A stretch of DNA of 37,736 bases from contig CALWLM010000153.1 of the NCBI GenBank assembly GCA_944381515.1, positions 1 to 37,736 of the forward strand, read 5' to 3'. Under the pieces are notes generated by a model. The model was given only the letters and a program-made list of their open reading frames with translations. It had not been told where the DNA came from and did no database searches. The stretch's first letter is position 1. Each line of letters begins with the position of its first letter. Shown one piece after another: positions 15,498-23,477 of the stretch. This DNA is from an uncultured Lachnospiraceae bacterium (GTDB lineage Bacteria > Bacillota > Clostridia > Lachnospirales > Lachnospiraceae). The position numbers and the translations under genes are program-made.

Positions 15498-16220
15498 TTA
15501 GTTCATCTGAAATTCCTGAATGGCCGCAGCCAGGTCGATCCGGCGCTCATACAGGGCCTTCCCTATGATAGCTCCCCGTATGCCGGCTTCATAAAGCCGG
15601 CGCAGATCCTCTATGGAGGATACGCCGCCGGAAGCAATGACATCGATGCCCGCCGTCTCCTGCAGCTTCTTTGTCGCTTCCACATTGGGACCGCAGAGCA
15701 TCCCGTCCCGGGATATATCCGTATAGATAATGGTCTGTACTCCCGCTTCACGCATCCGGCCCGCCAGCTCGCCCGCCGTCACCTGACTCAGCTTCTCCCA
15801 GCCCCGCACGGCCACCATTCCGTCTCTTGCATCAATACCCGCGGCAATACGCTCCGCGCCAAACCGTTCCACAGCTTTTCGCACAAATTCCGGCTCCTCC
15901 GCCGCCCTGGTGCCGATGATTACCCGGCTTACCCCCAGAGCCAGAGCCTCTTCAATATCTCCCAGAGAACGGACTCCTCCCCCCAGCTGCACCGGGATAT
16001 GCACCCGCCTTACGATCTGGCGAATGCAGGGGCCATTGGCCCTGCGGCCCTCCGCTGCACCGTCAAGGTCAACCAGATGCAGATAGGAGGCGCCCTTTTC
16101 CTCCCAGAGGGCAGCCACCTGGGAAGGGGTGTCGGAATATATTTTTGCCTCGTCAAAACGTCCCTGACTTAAGCGCACGCAGCGCCCGTCTTTTAAATCA
16201 ATCGCCGGATACAGCTGCAT
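15498..16220 (-). CDS. hisA: ProFAR isomerase HisA
   Basis: The 240-residue TIM barrel starts with MQLYPAIDLKDGRCVRL, which has the catalytic Asp in AIDL. It also contains VQLGGGVRS, VIIGTRA, the second catalytic Asp in IYTDISRDGM, and the C-terminal phosphate-binding ASGGVSS and GAIIGKALY. It catalyses the Amadori rearrangement of ProFAR to PRFAR. Its ATG overlaps the hisB stop by one base (TAATG at 16218-16222). In most Firmicutes hisH would sit before it and hisF after it. Both are absent here. Confidence 0.97.
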   Translation of the reverse strand: MQLYPAIDLKDGRCVRLSQGRFDEAKIYSDTPSQVAALWEEKGASYLHLVDLDGAAEGRRANGPCIRQIVRRVHIPVQLGGGVRSLGDIEEALALGVSRVIIGTRAAEEPEFVRKAVERFGAERIAAGIDARDGMVAVRGWEKLSQVTAGELAGRMREAGVQTIIYTDISRDGMLCGPNVEATKKLQETAGIDVIASGGVSSIEDLRRLYEAGIRGAIIGKALYERRIDLAAAIQEFQMN

Positions 16221-16807
16221 TATAATTCCCCCTTTGTGGACAGCACGCCCGTTATTCTCGGATCAATCTGTACCGCCGCATCGAGAGCGCGGCCAAAGGC
16301 CTTGAACATGGCCTCGCACAGATGATGGGTGTTGCCTGCCTCTATCTGCTTTATATGCAGGTTCATGCCTGCGGTATAGGTCAGGGCATAGAAAAACTCC
16401 CGAATTGTTTCGGTCTCCAGATTTCCCAGCCGTTCGGCGTCGAAATCCGCGCTCCATTTCAGATAGGGACGCCCTCCCAAATCCAGGGCGCACAGTACCA
16501 GCGTCTCATCCATGGGAAGGATGCAGGAGCCAAAACGGACAATCCCTTTTTTGTCCCCCAATGCCTGCCGGATGGCCGTTCCCAGCACAATTCCCGTATC
16601 CTCCACCGTGTGATGGCTGTCCACCCACAGATCGCCCTTTGCCTCCACGGTGAGATCGAACAGACCATGTCTGGCAAAGCTCGCCAGCATATGGTCAAAA
16701 AAACCGATGCCGGTGGATATCCGGCTTTCTCCCGTTCCGTCCAGATCGAGGGTGAGCCGGATACCAGTCTCCTTCGTCTCCCGTTCCACAGCTGCTTTTC
16801 GTCCCAT
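16220..16807 (-). CDS. hisB: Imidazoleglycerol-phosphate dehydratase HisB
   Basis: The 195-residue monofunctional enzyme shows both halves of the duplicated fold. It has metal-binding FFDHMLASFARHG and DSHHTVEDTGI in the first half and NTHHLCEAMFKAFGRAL in the second. It dehydrates imidazole glycerol phosphate (histidine pathway). It starts 3 bases after the hisD stop. Its stop overlaps the hisA start. Confidence 0.97.
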   Translation of the reverse strand: MGRKAAVERETKETGIRLTLDLDGTGESRISTGIGFFDHMLASFARHGLFDLTVEAKGDLWVDSHHTVEDTGIVLGTAIRQALGDKKGIVRFGSCILPMDETLVLCALDLGGRPYLKWSADFDAERLGNLETETIREFFYALTYTAGMNLHIKQIEAGNTHHLCEAMFKAFGRALDAAVQIDPRITGVLSTKGEL

Positions 16808-16810
16808 AGC

Positions 16811-18217
16811 TCATTCCTCCTGCCCTGCGCCTTTTATATCGGCTGCACCGTTTCTGCCGTCCTCACCTTTTTTACCAGCCGCATCTGCTTCATTGACCGC
16901 ATCTGTTTCACCAGCTCCTCCCGTTTCTTGCCGCTGCCGCACCTCAATGGAAGCGGCGTGGGCCGTCAGTCCTTCCTGTCTGGCAAAACGAATCACATCC
17001 GGAGCCACGGCCATCAGCTCCTCCTTCGTATAAGCGATAATACTGGACTTCTTGACAAAATCGTCCACCGACAGCGGGGAGAAGAAACGCGCCGTTCCAT
17101 TGGTGGGCAGCACATGATTGGGGCCGGCCAGATAATCTCCCAGAGGCTCGCTGGAATAAGAGCCGATAAAGATCGCTCCGGCATTTCGTATCCGGGGCAT
17201 GACAAGGAAAGGGTCCTTTGTCATGATTTCCATATGCTCCGAGGCGATGGCATTGACCGTTTCAATCGCCTCATCCATATTTGCCGCCACCAGAAGATAG
17301 CCATAATTCTCCAGGGATTTTTCGATGATATCCCGGCGCGCAAGGGCCGCAGCCTGCTGGTGAACCAAGACGGAAACCTCTTGCGCCAGCTTGCCGGAGG
17401 TGGTTACCAAAATGGCGCTGGCCAGCTCGTCGTGCTCCGCCTGAGACAAAAGATCGGCCGCCACATAGCGGGGATCGGCCGTCTCATCGGCCAGCACCAG
17501 AATCTCGCTGGGGCCGGCAATGGAATCAATCCCCACGTAGCCGAATACCGCTTTTTTGGCCAGAGCTACAAAGATATTGCCCGGTCCCACAATCTTATCC
17601 ACCCTGGGTATGGTCTCCGTACCAAAGGCCAGGGCCGCGATGGCCTGGGCTCCCCCTGCCCTGTAGACGCGGCTGACCCCGGCCACCTTGGCCGCTGCCA
17701 GAACGCCGGGATTTATCTGCCCGTCTTCGCCGGGAGGCGTGACCATAATAATTTCATTCACGCCGGCTACCTTGGCCGGCAGCACATTCATTAACACCGA
17801 CGAGGGATAGGCGGCCTTGCCGCCGGGCACATAGACGCCGGCCCGGGCGATGGGAGTTACCTTCTGCCCCAGAATAGAACCTCCCGGCGTAACGTCAAAC
17901 CAGCTGGTTTTTTTCTGTTTCTCATGATAAGAGCGGATATTGGCTGCGGCCCGTCCCAGGGTCTCCAGAAACTCTTCCCCCACTGCACAGCAGGCCTTCT
18001 CTATCTCCTCCTCTGTTACCAAAAGCTGCTCCGGCGCCAGATCCACATGATCGAAACGGCTGGTATAGGCAAGCAGAGCCTCGTCTCCCTTCTCCCTTAC
18101 CTGCGCCACAATCTCGTCCACCGACGACTGATAGGCCGAATAGCTGGCCGGACTGCGCTTTAAAAGCTTCTCCAAAATATTTTTCCGGTTTTCCTCATTC
18201 AGAGGCAGAATTCTCAT
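16811..18217 (-). CDS. hisD: Histidinol dehydrogenase HisD with acidic tail
   Basis: The 468-residue zinc enzyme oxidises histidinol to histidine. Visible motifs are [36 protein letters not shown], the catalytic SQAEHDE, and the C-terminal [19 protein letters not shown] chose the ATG at 18217 because GGGAGGAG precedes it, although the frame is open to 18289. After the normal end ([10 protein letters not shown]) comes a low-complexity tail of about 40 residues rich in Gly, Ala, Glu and Asp, unusual for HisD. It is preceded by a 112-base gap after hisG, the only sizeable spacer in the operon. Confidence 0.96.
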   Translation of the reverse strand: MRILPLNEENRKNILEKLLKRSPASYSAYQSSVDEIVAQVREKGDEALLAYTSRFDHVDLAPEQLLVTEEEIEKACCAVGEEFLETLGRAAANIRSYHEKQKKTSWFDVTPGGSILGQKVTPIARAGVYVPGGKAAYPSSVLMNVLPAKVAGVNEIIMVTPPGEDGQINPGVLAAAKVAGVSRVYRAGGAQAIAALAFGTETIPRVDKIVGPGNIFVALAKKAVFGYVGIDSIAGPSEILVLADETADPRYVAADLLSQAEHDELASAILVTTSGKLAQEVSVLVHQQAAALARRDIIEKSLENYGYLLVAANMDEAIETVNAIASEHMEIMTKDPFLVMPRIRNAGAIFIGSYSSEPLGDYLAGPNHVLPTNGTARFFSPLSVDDFVKKSSIIAYTKEELMAVAPDVIRFARQEGLTAHAASIEVRQRQETGGAGETDAVNEADAAGKKGEDGRNGAADIKGAGQEE

Positions 18218-18329
18218 GATATCTCCTCCCATGCCGCTTCTTTTGACTATATCTGTATGTTTGCAGCCGCAGCCGCCCTTTGCAGGCAAGACTTAAGCCC
18301 CATATTGACATTTCTTCTATCCAATATTT

Positions 18330-18977
18330 TTATGTCTGCTGTCGGATCAGCTCCCGCAGCTGACCGATCAGCGTTTTGATTCGCTCGTTTTCCATCTTCA
18401 TGCTCACCTGATTGACCACCATTCTGGCAGACAGAGGACAGATCTCCTCCAGGACAGTCAGCCCGTTCTCCCGCAGCGTAGTCCCGGTCTCCACGATATC
18501 CACAATCACCTCGGACAGCCCTACCAAAGGAGCCAGCTCCACCGAACCGCCCAGCTTGATGATCTCCACCGTCTGCTGCCGGTGGTTATAAAAATAATCC
18601 TTGGCAATCACCGGATATTTCGTCGCTACCCGGATCAGCTGGCGGTGTCTTAAAAGCTCCCGGGAAGATTCCGGTCCGCAGACACACATCCGGCATTTTC
18701 CGATTTCCAAATCCAGCACTTCATAAAGACGCCGTCTCTCCTCCAGAATCGTATCCCGTCCCACAACGCCGATATCGGCCGCTCCGTATTCCACATACGT
18801 GGGCACATCACAGGCCTTGGCCAGAAAGAAACGCATCCCCTTCTCCTCGTCGGTGAAAATAAGCCTGCGTGTATCCGGATCATAAAACTCCTGGCAGCTG
18901 ACGCCCAGCTGACGCAGCATATCCATGGTTTTTCCGGCCAGACGCCCTTTGGCCAGGGCAAATGTCAGATATCTCAT
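18330..18977 (-). CDS. hisG: ATP phosphoribosyltransferase catalytic subunit, short form
   Basis: The 215-residue protein is the short HisG type that lacks the C-terminal regulatory domain and needs HisZ. It has TFALAKGRLAGKTMDML at the start, the periplasmic-binding-protein-like fold with YGAADIGVVGRD, and the phosphate loop DIVETGTTLRENGL. It catalyses the first, committed step of histidine synthesis. Its ATG overlaps the hisZ stop (ATGA at 18974-18977), keeping the two subunits in balance. Confidence 0.96.
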   Translation of the reverse strand: MRYLTFALAKGRLAGKTMDMLRQLGVSCQEFYDPDTRRLIFTDEEKGMRFFLAKACDVPTYVEYGAADIGVVGRDTILEERRRLYEVLDLEIGKCRMCVCGPESSRELLRHRQLIRVATKYPVIAKDYFYNHRQQTVEIIKLGGSVELAPLVGLSEVIVDIVETGTTLRENGLTVLEEICPLSARMVVNQVSMKMENERIKTLIGQLRELIRQQT

Positions 18978-20191
18978 AGCCTCTCCTCCTGAAGTCTCTC
19001 CCCGGCATACAGTATCAGCCGCTCAAAGCCCTGACTGGCGGCATAGCTTCTGTAATATTCCTTTTGCGTATCATCGGGAATGTTCTCTATTCTTTGCAGG
19101 CGCACCTCATCTCCGTCTCGCCGCAGACGGCAGGCCAGCTCGATGGCCCGCTCCATCCAGCCCGGCACATAGAGGATCAACGCCTGAGGACGGGGAATAT
19201 CCATATCGATCCTCTGTCTGGACAGGGCCGCCATCACAGAGTCCAGGACAATGGCAAAGCCCACGGCCTTGGCTTTTCGGCCAAACTGCTCCATCAGATT
19301 GTCATAACGTCCCCCGGTAACCACCGGCTCGCCGGAACCATAGGTATAGCCCCGGAAAATCATTCCGTTATAATAGCGATAGCCCCCTACCATGCCCAGA
19401 TCGAAGGATACGTACTTTTCCAGGCCATAGCAGCCGAGAATCCGGTATACATCCTGAAGCCTCTCGATGGCCTGTCTGGCCCCCGCTCCCGCCGGCAGAG
19501 AGGCCGCCTCTTTCAGCTGGTCATCCGAGTCAAAAAAGGCCGGAAGGCGGGCAAAGAGCCCCTGCATATCCGCGTTCATTCCGCTGCGGGCCAGCTGCTC
19601 CTCCACACCAAAATAGTTTTTGTTTTCCAAAAGCCCGCAGATTATCTCCTCCGTCTCCGCCGGCAGGCCAGCCTCCGCAAAAAGGCCCTGCAAAAAGCCC
19701 ACATGTCCTACCTCCAGCTGAAAATCCGTAAGACCGCAGGCCAGCAGACACTCAATGGTCAGCGCCAATATCTCCGCATCGGCGTCCGCCGAACCATCGT
19801 CCAGTAGCTCCGCACCCGCCTGCGTAAATTCTTTAAGCCGTCCCTGCAGGCTGGTCCGATTGATAAACATATTTTCTATGTAGGACAGCCGCATGGGCAA
19901 TCCACCTTCTGCAAACTCTCTGGCTGCAAAGCGGGCTATGGCCGGGGTCATATCCGGCCGCAGCACCATGGTCTCCCCGTCCCGGTCAAAAAACTTAAAA
20001 AGATCCCGGGAGGCGGCGCTTCCCTTCTCCCGGCTGAATACATCAAAAAACTCAAAGGAGGGAGTGCGGATACCCTGATAGCCATAGCGATGAAATACAT
20101 CGCGGATTCGCCCCTCTGCACGAAGCCTGGCGGCGTACTCCCTTCCCCAGATATCCCGAACTCCCTCCGGCGTGTGTATATTCTGATTCAT
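18974..20191 (-). CDS. hisZ: ATP phosphoribosyltransferase regulatory subunit HisZ
   Basis: The 405-residue protein is a paralogue of histidyl-tRNA synthetase that forms a hetero-octamer with short HisG and confers histidine feedback. It has class II synthetase motifs: TPSFEFFDVF, the motif 2 region MVLRPDMTPAIARFAA and FTQAGAELL, and a motif 3-like VVTGGRYDNLMEQFG. The anticodon-binding domain of true HisRS is not apparent. It is the first gene of the operon, with GGGAGGGAGC as ribosome site about 57 bases after the -10 box. Confidence 0.94.
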   Translation of the reverse strand: MNQNIHTPEGVRDIWGREYAARLRAEGRIRDVFHRYGYQGIRTPSFEFFDVFSREKGSAASRDLFKFFDRDGETMVLRPDMTPAIARFAAREFAEGGLPMRLSYIENMFINRTSLQGRLKEFTQAGAELLDDGSADADAEILALTIECLLACGLTDFQLEVGHVGFLQGLFAEAGLPAETEEIICGLLENKNYFGVEEQLARSGMNADMQGLFARLPAFFDSDDQLKEAASLPAGAGARQAIERLQDVYRILGCYGLEKYVSFDLGMVGGYRYYNGMIFRGYTYGSGEPVVTGGRYDNLMEQFGRKAKAVGFAIVLDSVMAALSRQRIDMDIPRPQALILYVPGWMERAIELACRLRRDGDEVRLQRIENIPDDTQKEYYRSYAASQGFERLILYAGERLQEERL

Positions 20192-20216
20192 GCTCCCTCC
20201 CGCGGCAGTATCACTT

Positions 20217-20226
20217 TAGCGTGCTA
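20217..20226 (-). promoter_or_regulatory. Candidate his operator palindrome
   Basis: TAGC-GT-GCTA is a perfect 4-2-4 inverted repeat about 22 bases downstream of the -10 box and before the hisZ ribosome site, where a bound repressor would block elongation or initiation. A TrpR-related regulator (YerC/HisR) controls his genes in many Firmicutes. Assigning this site to it is a guess. Confidence 0.4.
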
Positions 20227-20247
20227 CCATGTTATCAAGTGAAAAAC

Positions 20248-20276
20248 ATTATACAGAAAGAGAGCTCATTTGTCAA
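20248..20276 (-). promoter_or_regulatory. his operon promoter
   Basis: On the minus strand TTGACA (20271-20276), a 17-base spacer and TATAAT (20248-20253) match the SigmaA consensus exactly. No T-box or leader peptide is seen in the short leader, so repression at the promoter is the likely control. Confidence 0.88.
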
Positions 20277-20322
20277 GTCATACCCGTCATACTCAAGTCA
20301 TACTACCATCAGCTACCATCAG
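20277..20322. repeat. Direct repeats abutting the his -35 box
   Basis: On the plus strand GTCATAC occurs at 20277, 20286 and 20297. A perfect 10-bp tandem repeat, CTACCATCAG, occupies 20303-20312 and 20313-20322. The first array touches the -35 box of the his promoter, with roughly one helical turn between units. Confidence 0.55.
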
Positions 20323-20332
20323 GCAGTTACTT

Positions 20333-20902
20333 TCAGCCATCCATTTTCCCTGTCCACAGCCTTACATAAAGATTTAAATATCCTGCCAAAGACAAGACCA
20401 TGGCCGCTATGGCGACTGCATTTAAAATACCAATCCATCCGGAAGTAAGCTCCGGCGCCAGCAGAATAGCCAGAAGGACTGCATCCAATACGGCTGTGCA
20501 TACCTTTCCGTACCATCTGGCTCCGCCAATGGTTTTTCCCATCCGCAGGGTACACAGACCGGCAACAAACATGAAAGCCTCCTTACCTACCAGGACTAAC
20601 ACCATGGGCCACAAATCGGGATAACGAAACAGAAAGCTGATTGCTATGGAGCCCTGCGTCAGCTTGTCCGCCACCGGGTCCAGCACCTTTCCAAATTCCG
20701 TAATCATGTTAAAACGCCGGGCCACCTGCCCGTCCAGCAAATCCGTCAGGAAAGAAACCAGCATGATTCCAGCCGCCAGATAATAATCCCTGCTGTTCTG
20801 GGCGGTCAGATACACCCACAGATATACTGGCACCAGCACAATGCGCAGATACCCCATCAGATTGGGGATCGAAAAATATTCCCTTTTCCAGTTCTTGTTC
20901 AT
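20333..20902 (-). CDS. CDP-alcohol phosphatidyltransferase (PgsA-like)
   Basis: The 189-residue membrane protein has the CDP-alcohol transferase motif DG-x2-AR-x8-G-x3-D-x3-D, visible as DGQVAR ... GKVLDPVAD near residues 55-77. The flanking SIPNLMGYLRI start and five or six hydrophobic segments fit. The family joins CDP-diacylglycerol to an alcohol. Phosphatidylglycerol-phosphate synthase (glycerol-3-phosphate) is the most likely member, cardiolipin synthase the alternative. The ATG at 20902 follows AGGAGGTAAAGG. It is transcribed toward the his operon with no clear terminator before the his promoter. Confidence 0.88.
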   Translation of the reverse strand: MNKNWKREYFSIPNLMGYLRIVLVPVYLWVYLTAQNSRDYYLAAGIMLVSFLTDLLDGQVARRFNMITEFGKVLDPVADKLTQGSIAISFLFRYPDLWPMVLVLVGKEAFMFVAGLCTLRMGKTIGGARWYGKVCTAVLDAVLLAILLAPELTSGWIGILNAVAIAAMVLSLAGYLNLYVRLWTGKMDG

Positions 20903-21197
20903 CTTCCCTTTACCTCCTGTATCCCGCCGGGCAAACACAGACGCTACGGCGGTGTCATTTCTATTCTACACGCTTCGCCGCCAAATGAACACCCCCAAAT
21001 TCAGACTTCAGCAATCCTTTCGCTTTCCTTTCAAATTCCTTATAAAAATAACCTCTGATACCCCTTTCTGCATCCCTGTGCTTTTTCCTATATCGTGCAG
21101 CCCGTACATACAGCTGAAAATACAGTATCTTTTTTTCCTCGTCTGCGGTAAAATGGAGATGTTTTAGATCCAAGAAACGACAAAGGAGATGATTATT

Positions 21198-22238
21198 TTG
21201 TACGCATTCCAGAATGATTACAGCGAGTGCTGCCATCCTGCCATCCTCAAACGCCTCTCCGCCCTGGAGACGGAGGCTCTCTCCGGTTATGGCACCGACG
21301 GCATCTGCGCCGCCGCTGCCAATAAAATCCGCCAGGCCATCTGCTGTCCCCAGGCCGCCGTCCACTTCGTCACCGGGGGCACTCAGGCCAATATGATTGT
21401 CATCGACGCCTGCCTGCGTCCCTGGGAAGCCGTCATTGCTGCCGACAGCGGACACATCAATGTCCATGAAACCGGAGCCGTCGAAGGCACCGGTCATAAG
21501 GTGCTGACGGCCCCGGCCAAAGACGGCAAACTGACCCCTGTCATGATTGAAGAGATATGCCGGACCCATACGGACGAGCATATGGTCCGCCCCCGTATGG
21601 TATATTTGTCTGATTCCACAGAACTGGGTACTATTTACTCCAAGGCGGAGCTTACCGCCATCCATGAGCTGTGCCGGGACAAAGGGCTTTATCTGTTCCT
21701 GGACGGAGCCCGGCTGGGAGCCGCCCTCTGTGCCGAGGGAAATGATCTGACCCTTGCAGACCTGCCCCGGCTGTGCGATGTATTTTATATTGGCGGCACC
21801 AAAAACGGAGCCATGCTGGGAGAGGCTGTAGTAATTCCCAATCCCTCGCTGCTTCCGGATTTTCGTTATCAGCTGAAACATCGAGGCGGAATGCTGGCCA
21901 AGGGCTTTTTGCTGGGCGTAAATTTCGACGTGCTTTTTACCGATAATCTGTATATGCAGCTGGCGGCCAAGGCTGACCAGGCGGCTGCCCGTCTGAAGGC
22001 CGGCCTTCTCCGTCTGCACGTTCCCATGCTGGCAGACGCTCCCGCCAATCAGCTTTTCCCCATTCTGCCGAACTCCTGGATCGGGCAGCTTCGGCAGAAC
22101 TTTACCTTTGAGATATGGGGACAGAACGATCCGGAGCACACATGTATCCGTCTGACGACTTCCTGGGCAACCAGCAGCGAGGCCGTGGATGCTCTGCTGA
22201 CCGCCATAGAGGAATGTCAGTCTCAAATCGGACAATAA
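21198..22238 (+). CDS. Threonine aldolase / beta-eliminating lyase family enzyme
   Basis: The 346-residue PLP enzyme of fold type I resembles LtaE: YAFQNDYSECCHPAIL at the start, VHFVTGGTQANMIV, HINVHETGAVEGTGHKV, LFLDGARLGAAL, and the PLP lysine in YIGGTKNGAMLGEA. Known members cleave L-threonine or allo-threonine to glycine and acetaldehyde. I place the start at the TTG (21198-21200), because AAGGAG lies 9 bases before it while the nearby ATG at 21189 touches the ribosome site. The next gene starts 18 bases after its stop, so they form a pair. Glycine production could link it to the gcv genes further right, as inference only. Confidence 0.85.
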   Translation: MYAFQNDYSECCHPAILKRLSALETEALSGYGTDGICAAAANKIRQAICCPQAAVHFVTGGTQANMIVIDACLRPWEAVIAADSGHINVHETGAVEGTGHKVLTAPAKDGKLTPVMIEEICRTHTDEHMVRPRMVYLSDSTELGTIYSKAELTAIHELCRDKGLYLFLDGARLGAALCAEGNDLTLADLPRLCDVFYIGGTKNGAMLGEAVVIPNPSLLPDFRYQLKHRGGMLAKGFLLGVNFDVLFTDNLYMQLAAKADQAAARLKAGLLRLHVPMLADAPANQLFPILPNSWIGQLRQNFTFEIWGQNDPEHTCIRLTTSWATSSEAVDALLTAIEECQSQIGQ

Positions 22239-22256
22239 AGGAGAAGGAGAACGAGT

Positions 22257-23057
22257 ATGATACAGCTTATTGCCAGTGACATGGACGGCACCCTGCTGCC
22301 CCCTTATACATCGCAGGTCTCTGATCGCGCCAAAGATCTCATCGACCGCCTGATACATAACGGCATTTTATTTTGCCCGGCCAGCGGCCGCCAATACGCC
22401 AATCTGAAAATGCTTTTTGATCCTCTGGGCGACCGGATTCCTTATATCTGTGAAAATGGAGCCGCCGTCATTCTGCGGGGTGAGGTAATCGCCCAGGCTC
22501 CGATGGAGCAGGCCGCCGCCGAAGAACTTCTGGCCGACATTAACGGGCAGGACGGTTATGAGCTGCAGGTTAACGTAGTGCGCACCTGTTACCTGACACC
22601 CAAGACGGAGAGCTATCTGCGTCTGATGCGGGATCAGGTCCGCAATCATGTAACTGTGGTAAACGATATATTCTCCATTACCCAGGAACCGATTCTAAAA
22701 ATCTCCGTCTACTGCGAGGAAGGTATTACCGAGGACTATCTGCGGTGGATACAGGGTAAGTACGGTCAGATTTTTCAGGTTCTCCAAAGCAGCGCCAAAT
22801 TCATCGACGCTACCGCCAAAGGCATCAACAAAGGCTGGGGCATGGAAAAACTGGCAGATCACCTGGCGATTCCGACAGAGGACATCGTTGCCATCGGCGA
22901 TCACAACAACGACCGTGAAATCCTGGAATTAGTGGGACATCCCGTGGTAATGAAATCCGGGCTCCCTTCTTTGCAGAAGCTTGCAGAGCAAACCATTGAC
23001 ACAGTGGAGGATTATCTGGCGGCTCTGCTGACGCAGGTGGAAGCGGGAGAAATATGA
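22257..23057 (+). CDS. Cof-type HAD-IIB phosphatase
   Basis: The 266-residue hydrolase has the nucleophile motif ASDMDGTLLP, motif II FCPASGRQ, the Lys in ATAKGINKGWGM, and the metal motif AIGDHNNDREIL, in HAD-IIB (Cof/YidA) order. A C2-type cap is inserted between. Members dephosphorylate sugar phosphates, phosphosugar-like metabolites or FMN. The substrate cannot be read from sequence. GGAGAAGGAG precedes the ATG. It is co-directional with the aldolase-like gene and is followed by a terminator hairpin. Confidence 0.9.
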   Translation: MIQLIASDMDGTLLPPYTSQVSDRAKDLIDRLIHNGILFCPASGRQYANLKMLFDPLGDRIPYICENGAAVILRGEVIAQAPMEQAAAEELLADINGQDGYELQVNVVRTCYLTPKTESYLRLMRDQVRNHVTVVNDIFSITQEPILKISVYCEEGITEDYLRWIQGKYGQIFQVLQSSAKFIDATAKGINKGWGMEKLADHLAIPTEDIVAIGDHNNDREILELVGHPVVMKSGLPSLQKLAEQTIDTVEDYLAALLTQVEAGEI

Positions 23058-23088
23058 GAATATCTATTAATTTGTATGGACATCAAAA

Positions 23089-23111
23089 CCGGGGCTGTTT
23101 GTCAGCCCCGG
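23089..23111. terminator. Bidirectional terminator between convergent genes
   Basis: CCGGGGCTG (23089-23097) and CAGCCCCGG (23103-23111) form a perfect 9-bp GC-rich stem with a 5-base loop. On the minus strand TTTTG follows, and on the plus strand an AT-rich stretch. It lies between the HAD gene and the convergent PTS operon and can serve both. Confidence 0.75.
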
Positions 23112-23138
23112 CACATATTTATACATTTTGGGGAGTAA

Positions 23139-23459
23139 TCATTTTCCTCCCACAGCATCTGGATAATACACTTCCGCCACCTCTTTGATCTGCGCGGCAA
23201 TCCGCTTTCCATCCATAATATTGACCACCTCGATCATATGCAGTTCTTCCGGAATGCTGATTCCAGTTGTCAGTTTTTTGGAGATAGCAATAATATCTGC
23301 CCAATTATAGTAAGAAGACATTTCTCCCAGTGCTGTATGTTTAACCTCGCAGGAAATATTAATCTCCTTCAGGGCTTTGCTTACCACTACTTCTGAGATG
23401 GCGCTGCTCCCCATCCCATATCCACATACAAATAATACATTGATCTTATCCTTTTTCAT
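23139..23459 (-). CDS. PTS sugar transporter subunit IIB (ascorbate/galactitol type)
   Basis: The 106-residue protein has the IIB fold with the phosphocysteine loop VLFVCGYGMGSSAISEV near residue 12. A C-x-x-G-M-G-S-S pattern is typical of the SgaB/UlaB class. It would take phosphate from IIA and pass it to the sugar bound by IIC. It is the last gene of the sulfatase cluster, 18 bases after IIC. No IIA gene is present in the window, so a IIA encoded elsewhere must serve it. Confidence 0.88.
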   Translation of the reverse strand: MKKDKINVLFVCGYGMGSSAISEVVVSKALKEINISCEVKHTALGEMSSYYNWADIIAISKKLTTGISIPEELHMIEVVNIMDGKRIAAQIKEVAEVYYPDAVGGK

Positions 23460-23477
23460 GACTTGCCGTCCTCGCTT

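Noticed and set aside
16322-17794. Long plus-strand open frame (490 codons) antisense to hisB and hisD
   Set aside because: It lies wholly opposite two certain genes, has no ribosome site and shows low-complexity His/Gln/Arg-rich composition typical of an antisense shadow.
18218-18329. Internal promoter or attenuator between hisG and hisD
   Set aside because: There are some TATA-like words and a GC-rich run, but no paired -35/-10 at proper spacing and no terminator hairpin.
21057-21188. Possible riboswitch or leader upstream of the aldolase-like gene
   Set aside because: It is AT-rich with a weak TAAAAT box near 21150, but I found no conserved aptamer pattern or hairpin with T-run.
20961-22358. 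Long minus-strand open frame (465 codons) opposite the threonine aldolase-like gene
   Set aside because: The plus strand encodes a clear PLP enzyme with its lysine motif. The antisense product has no family pattern or ribosome site.
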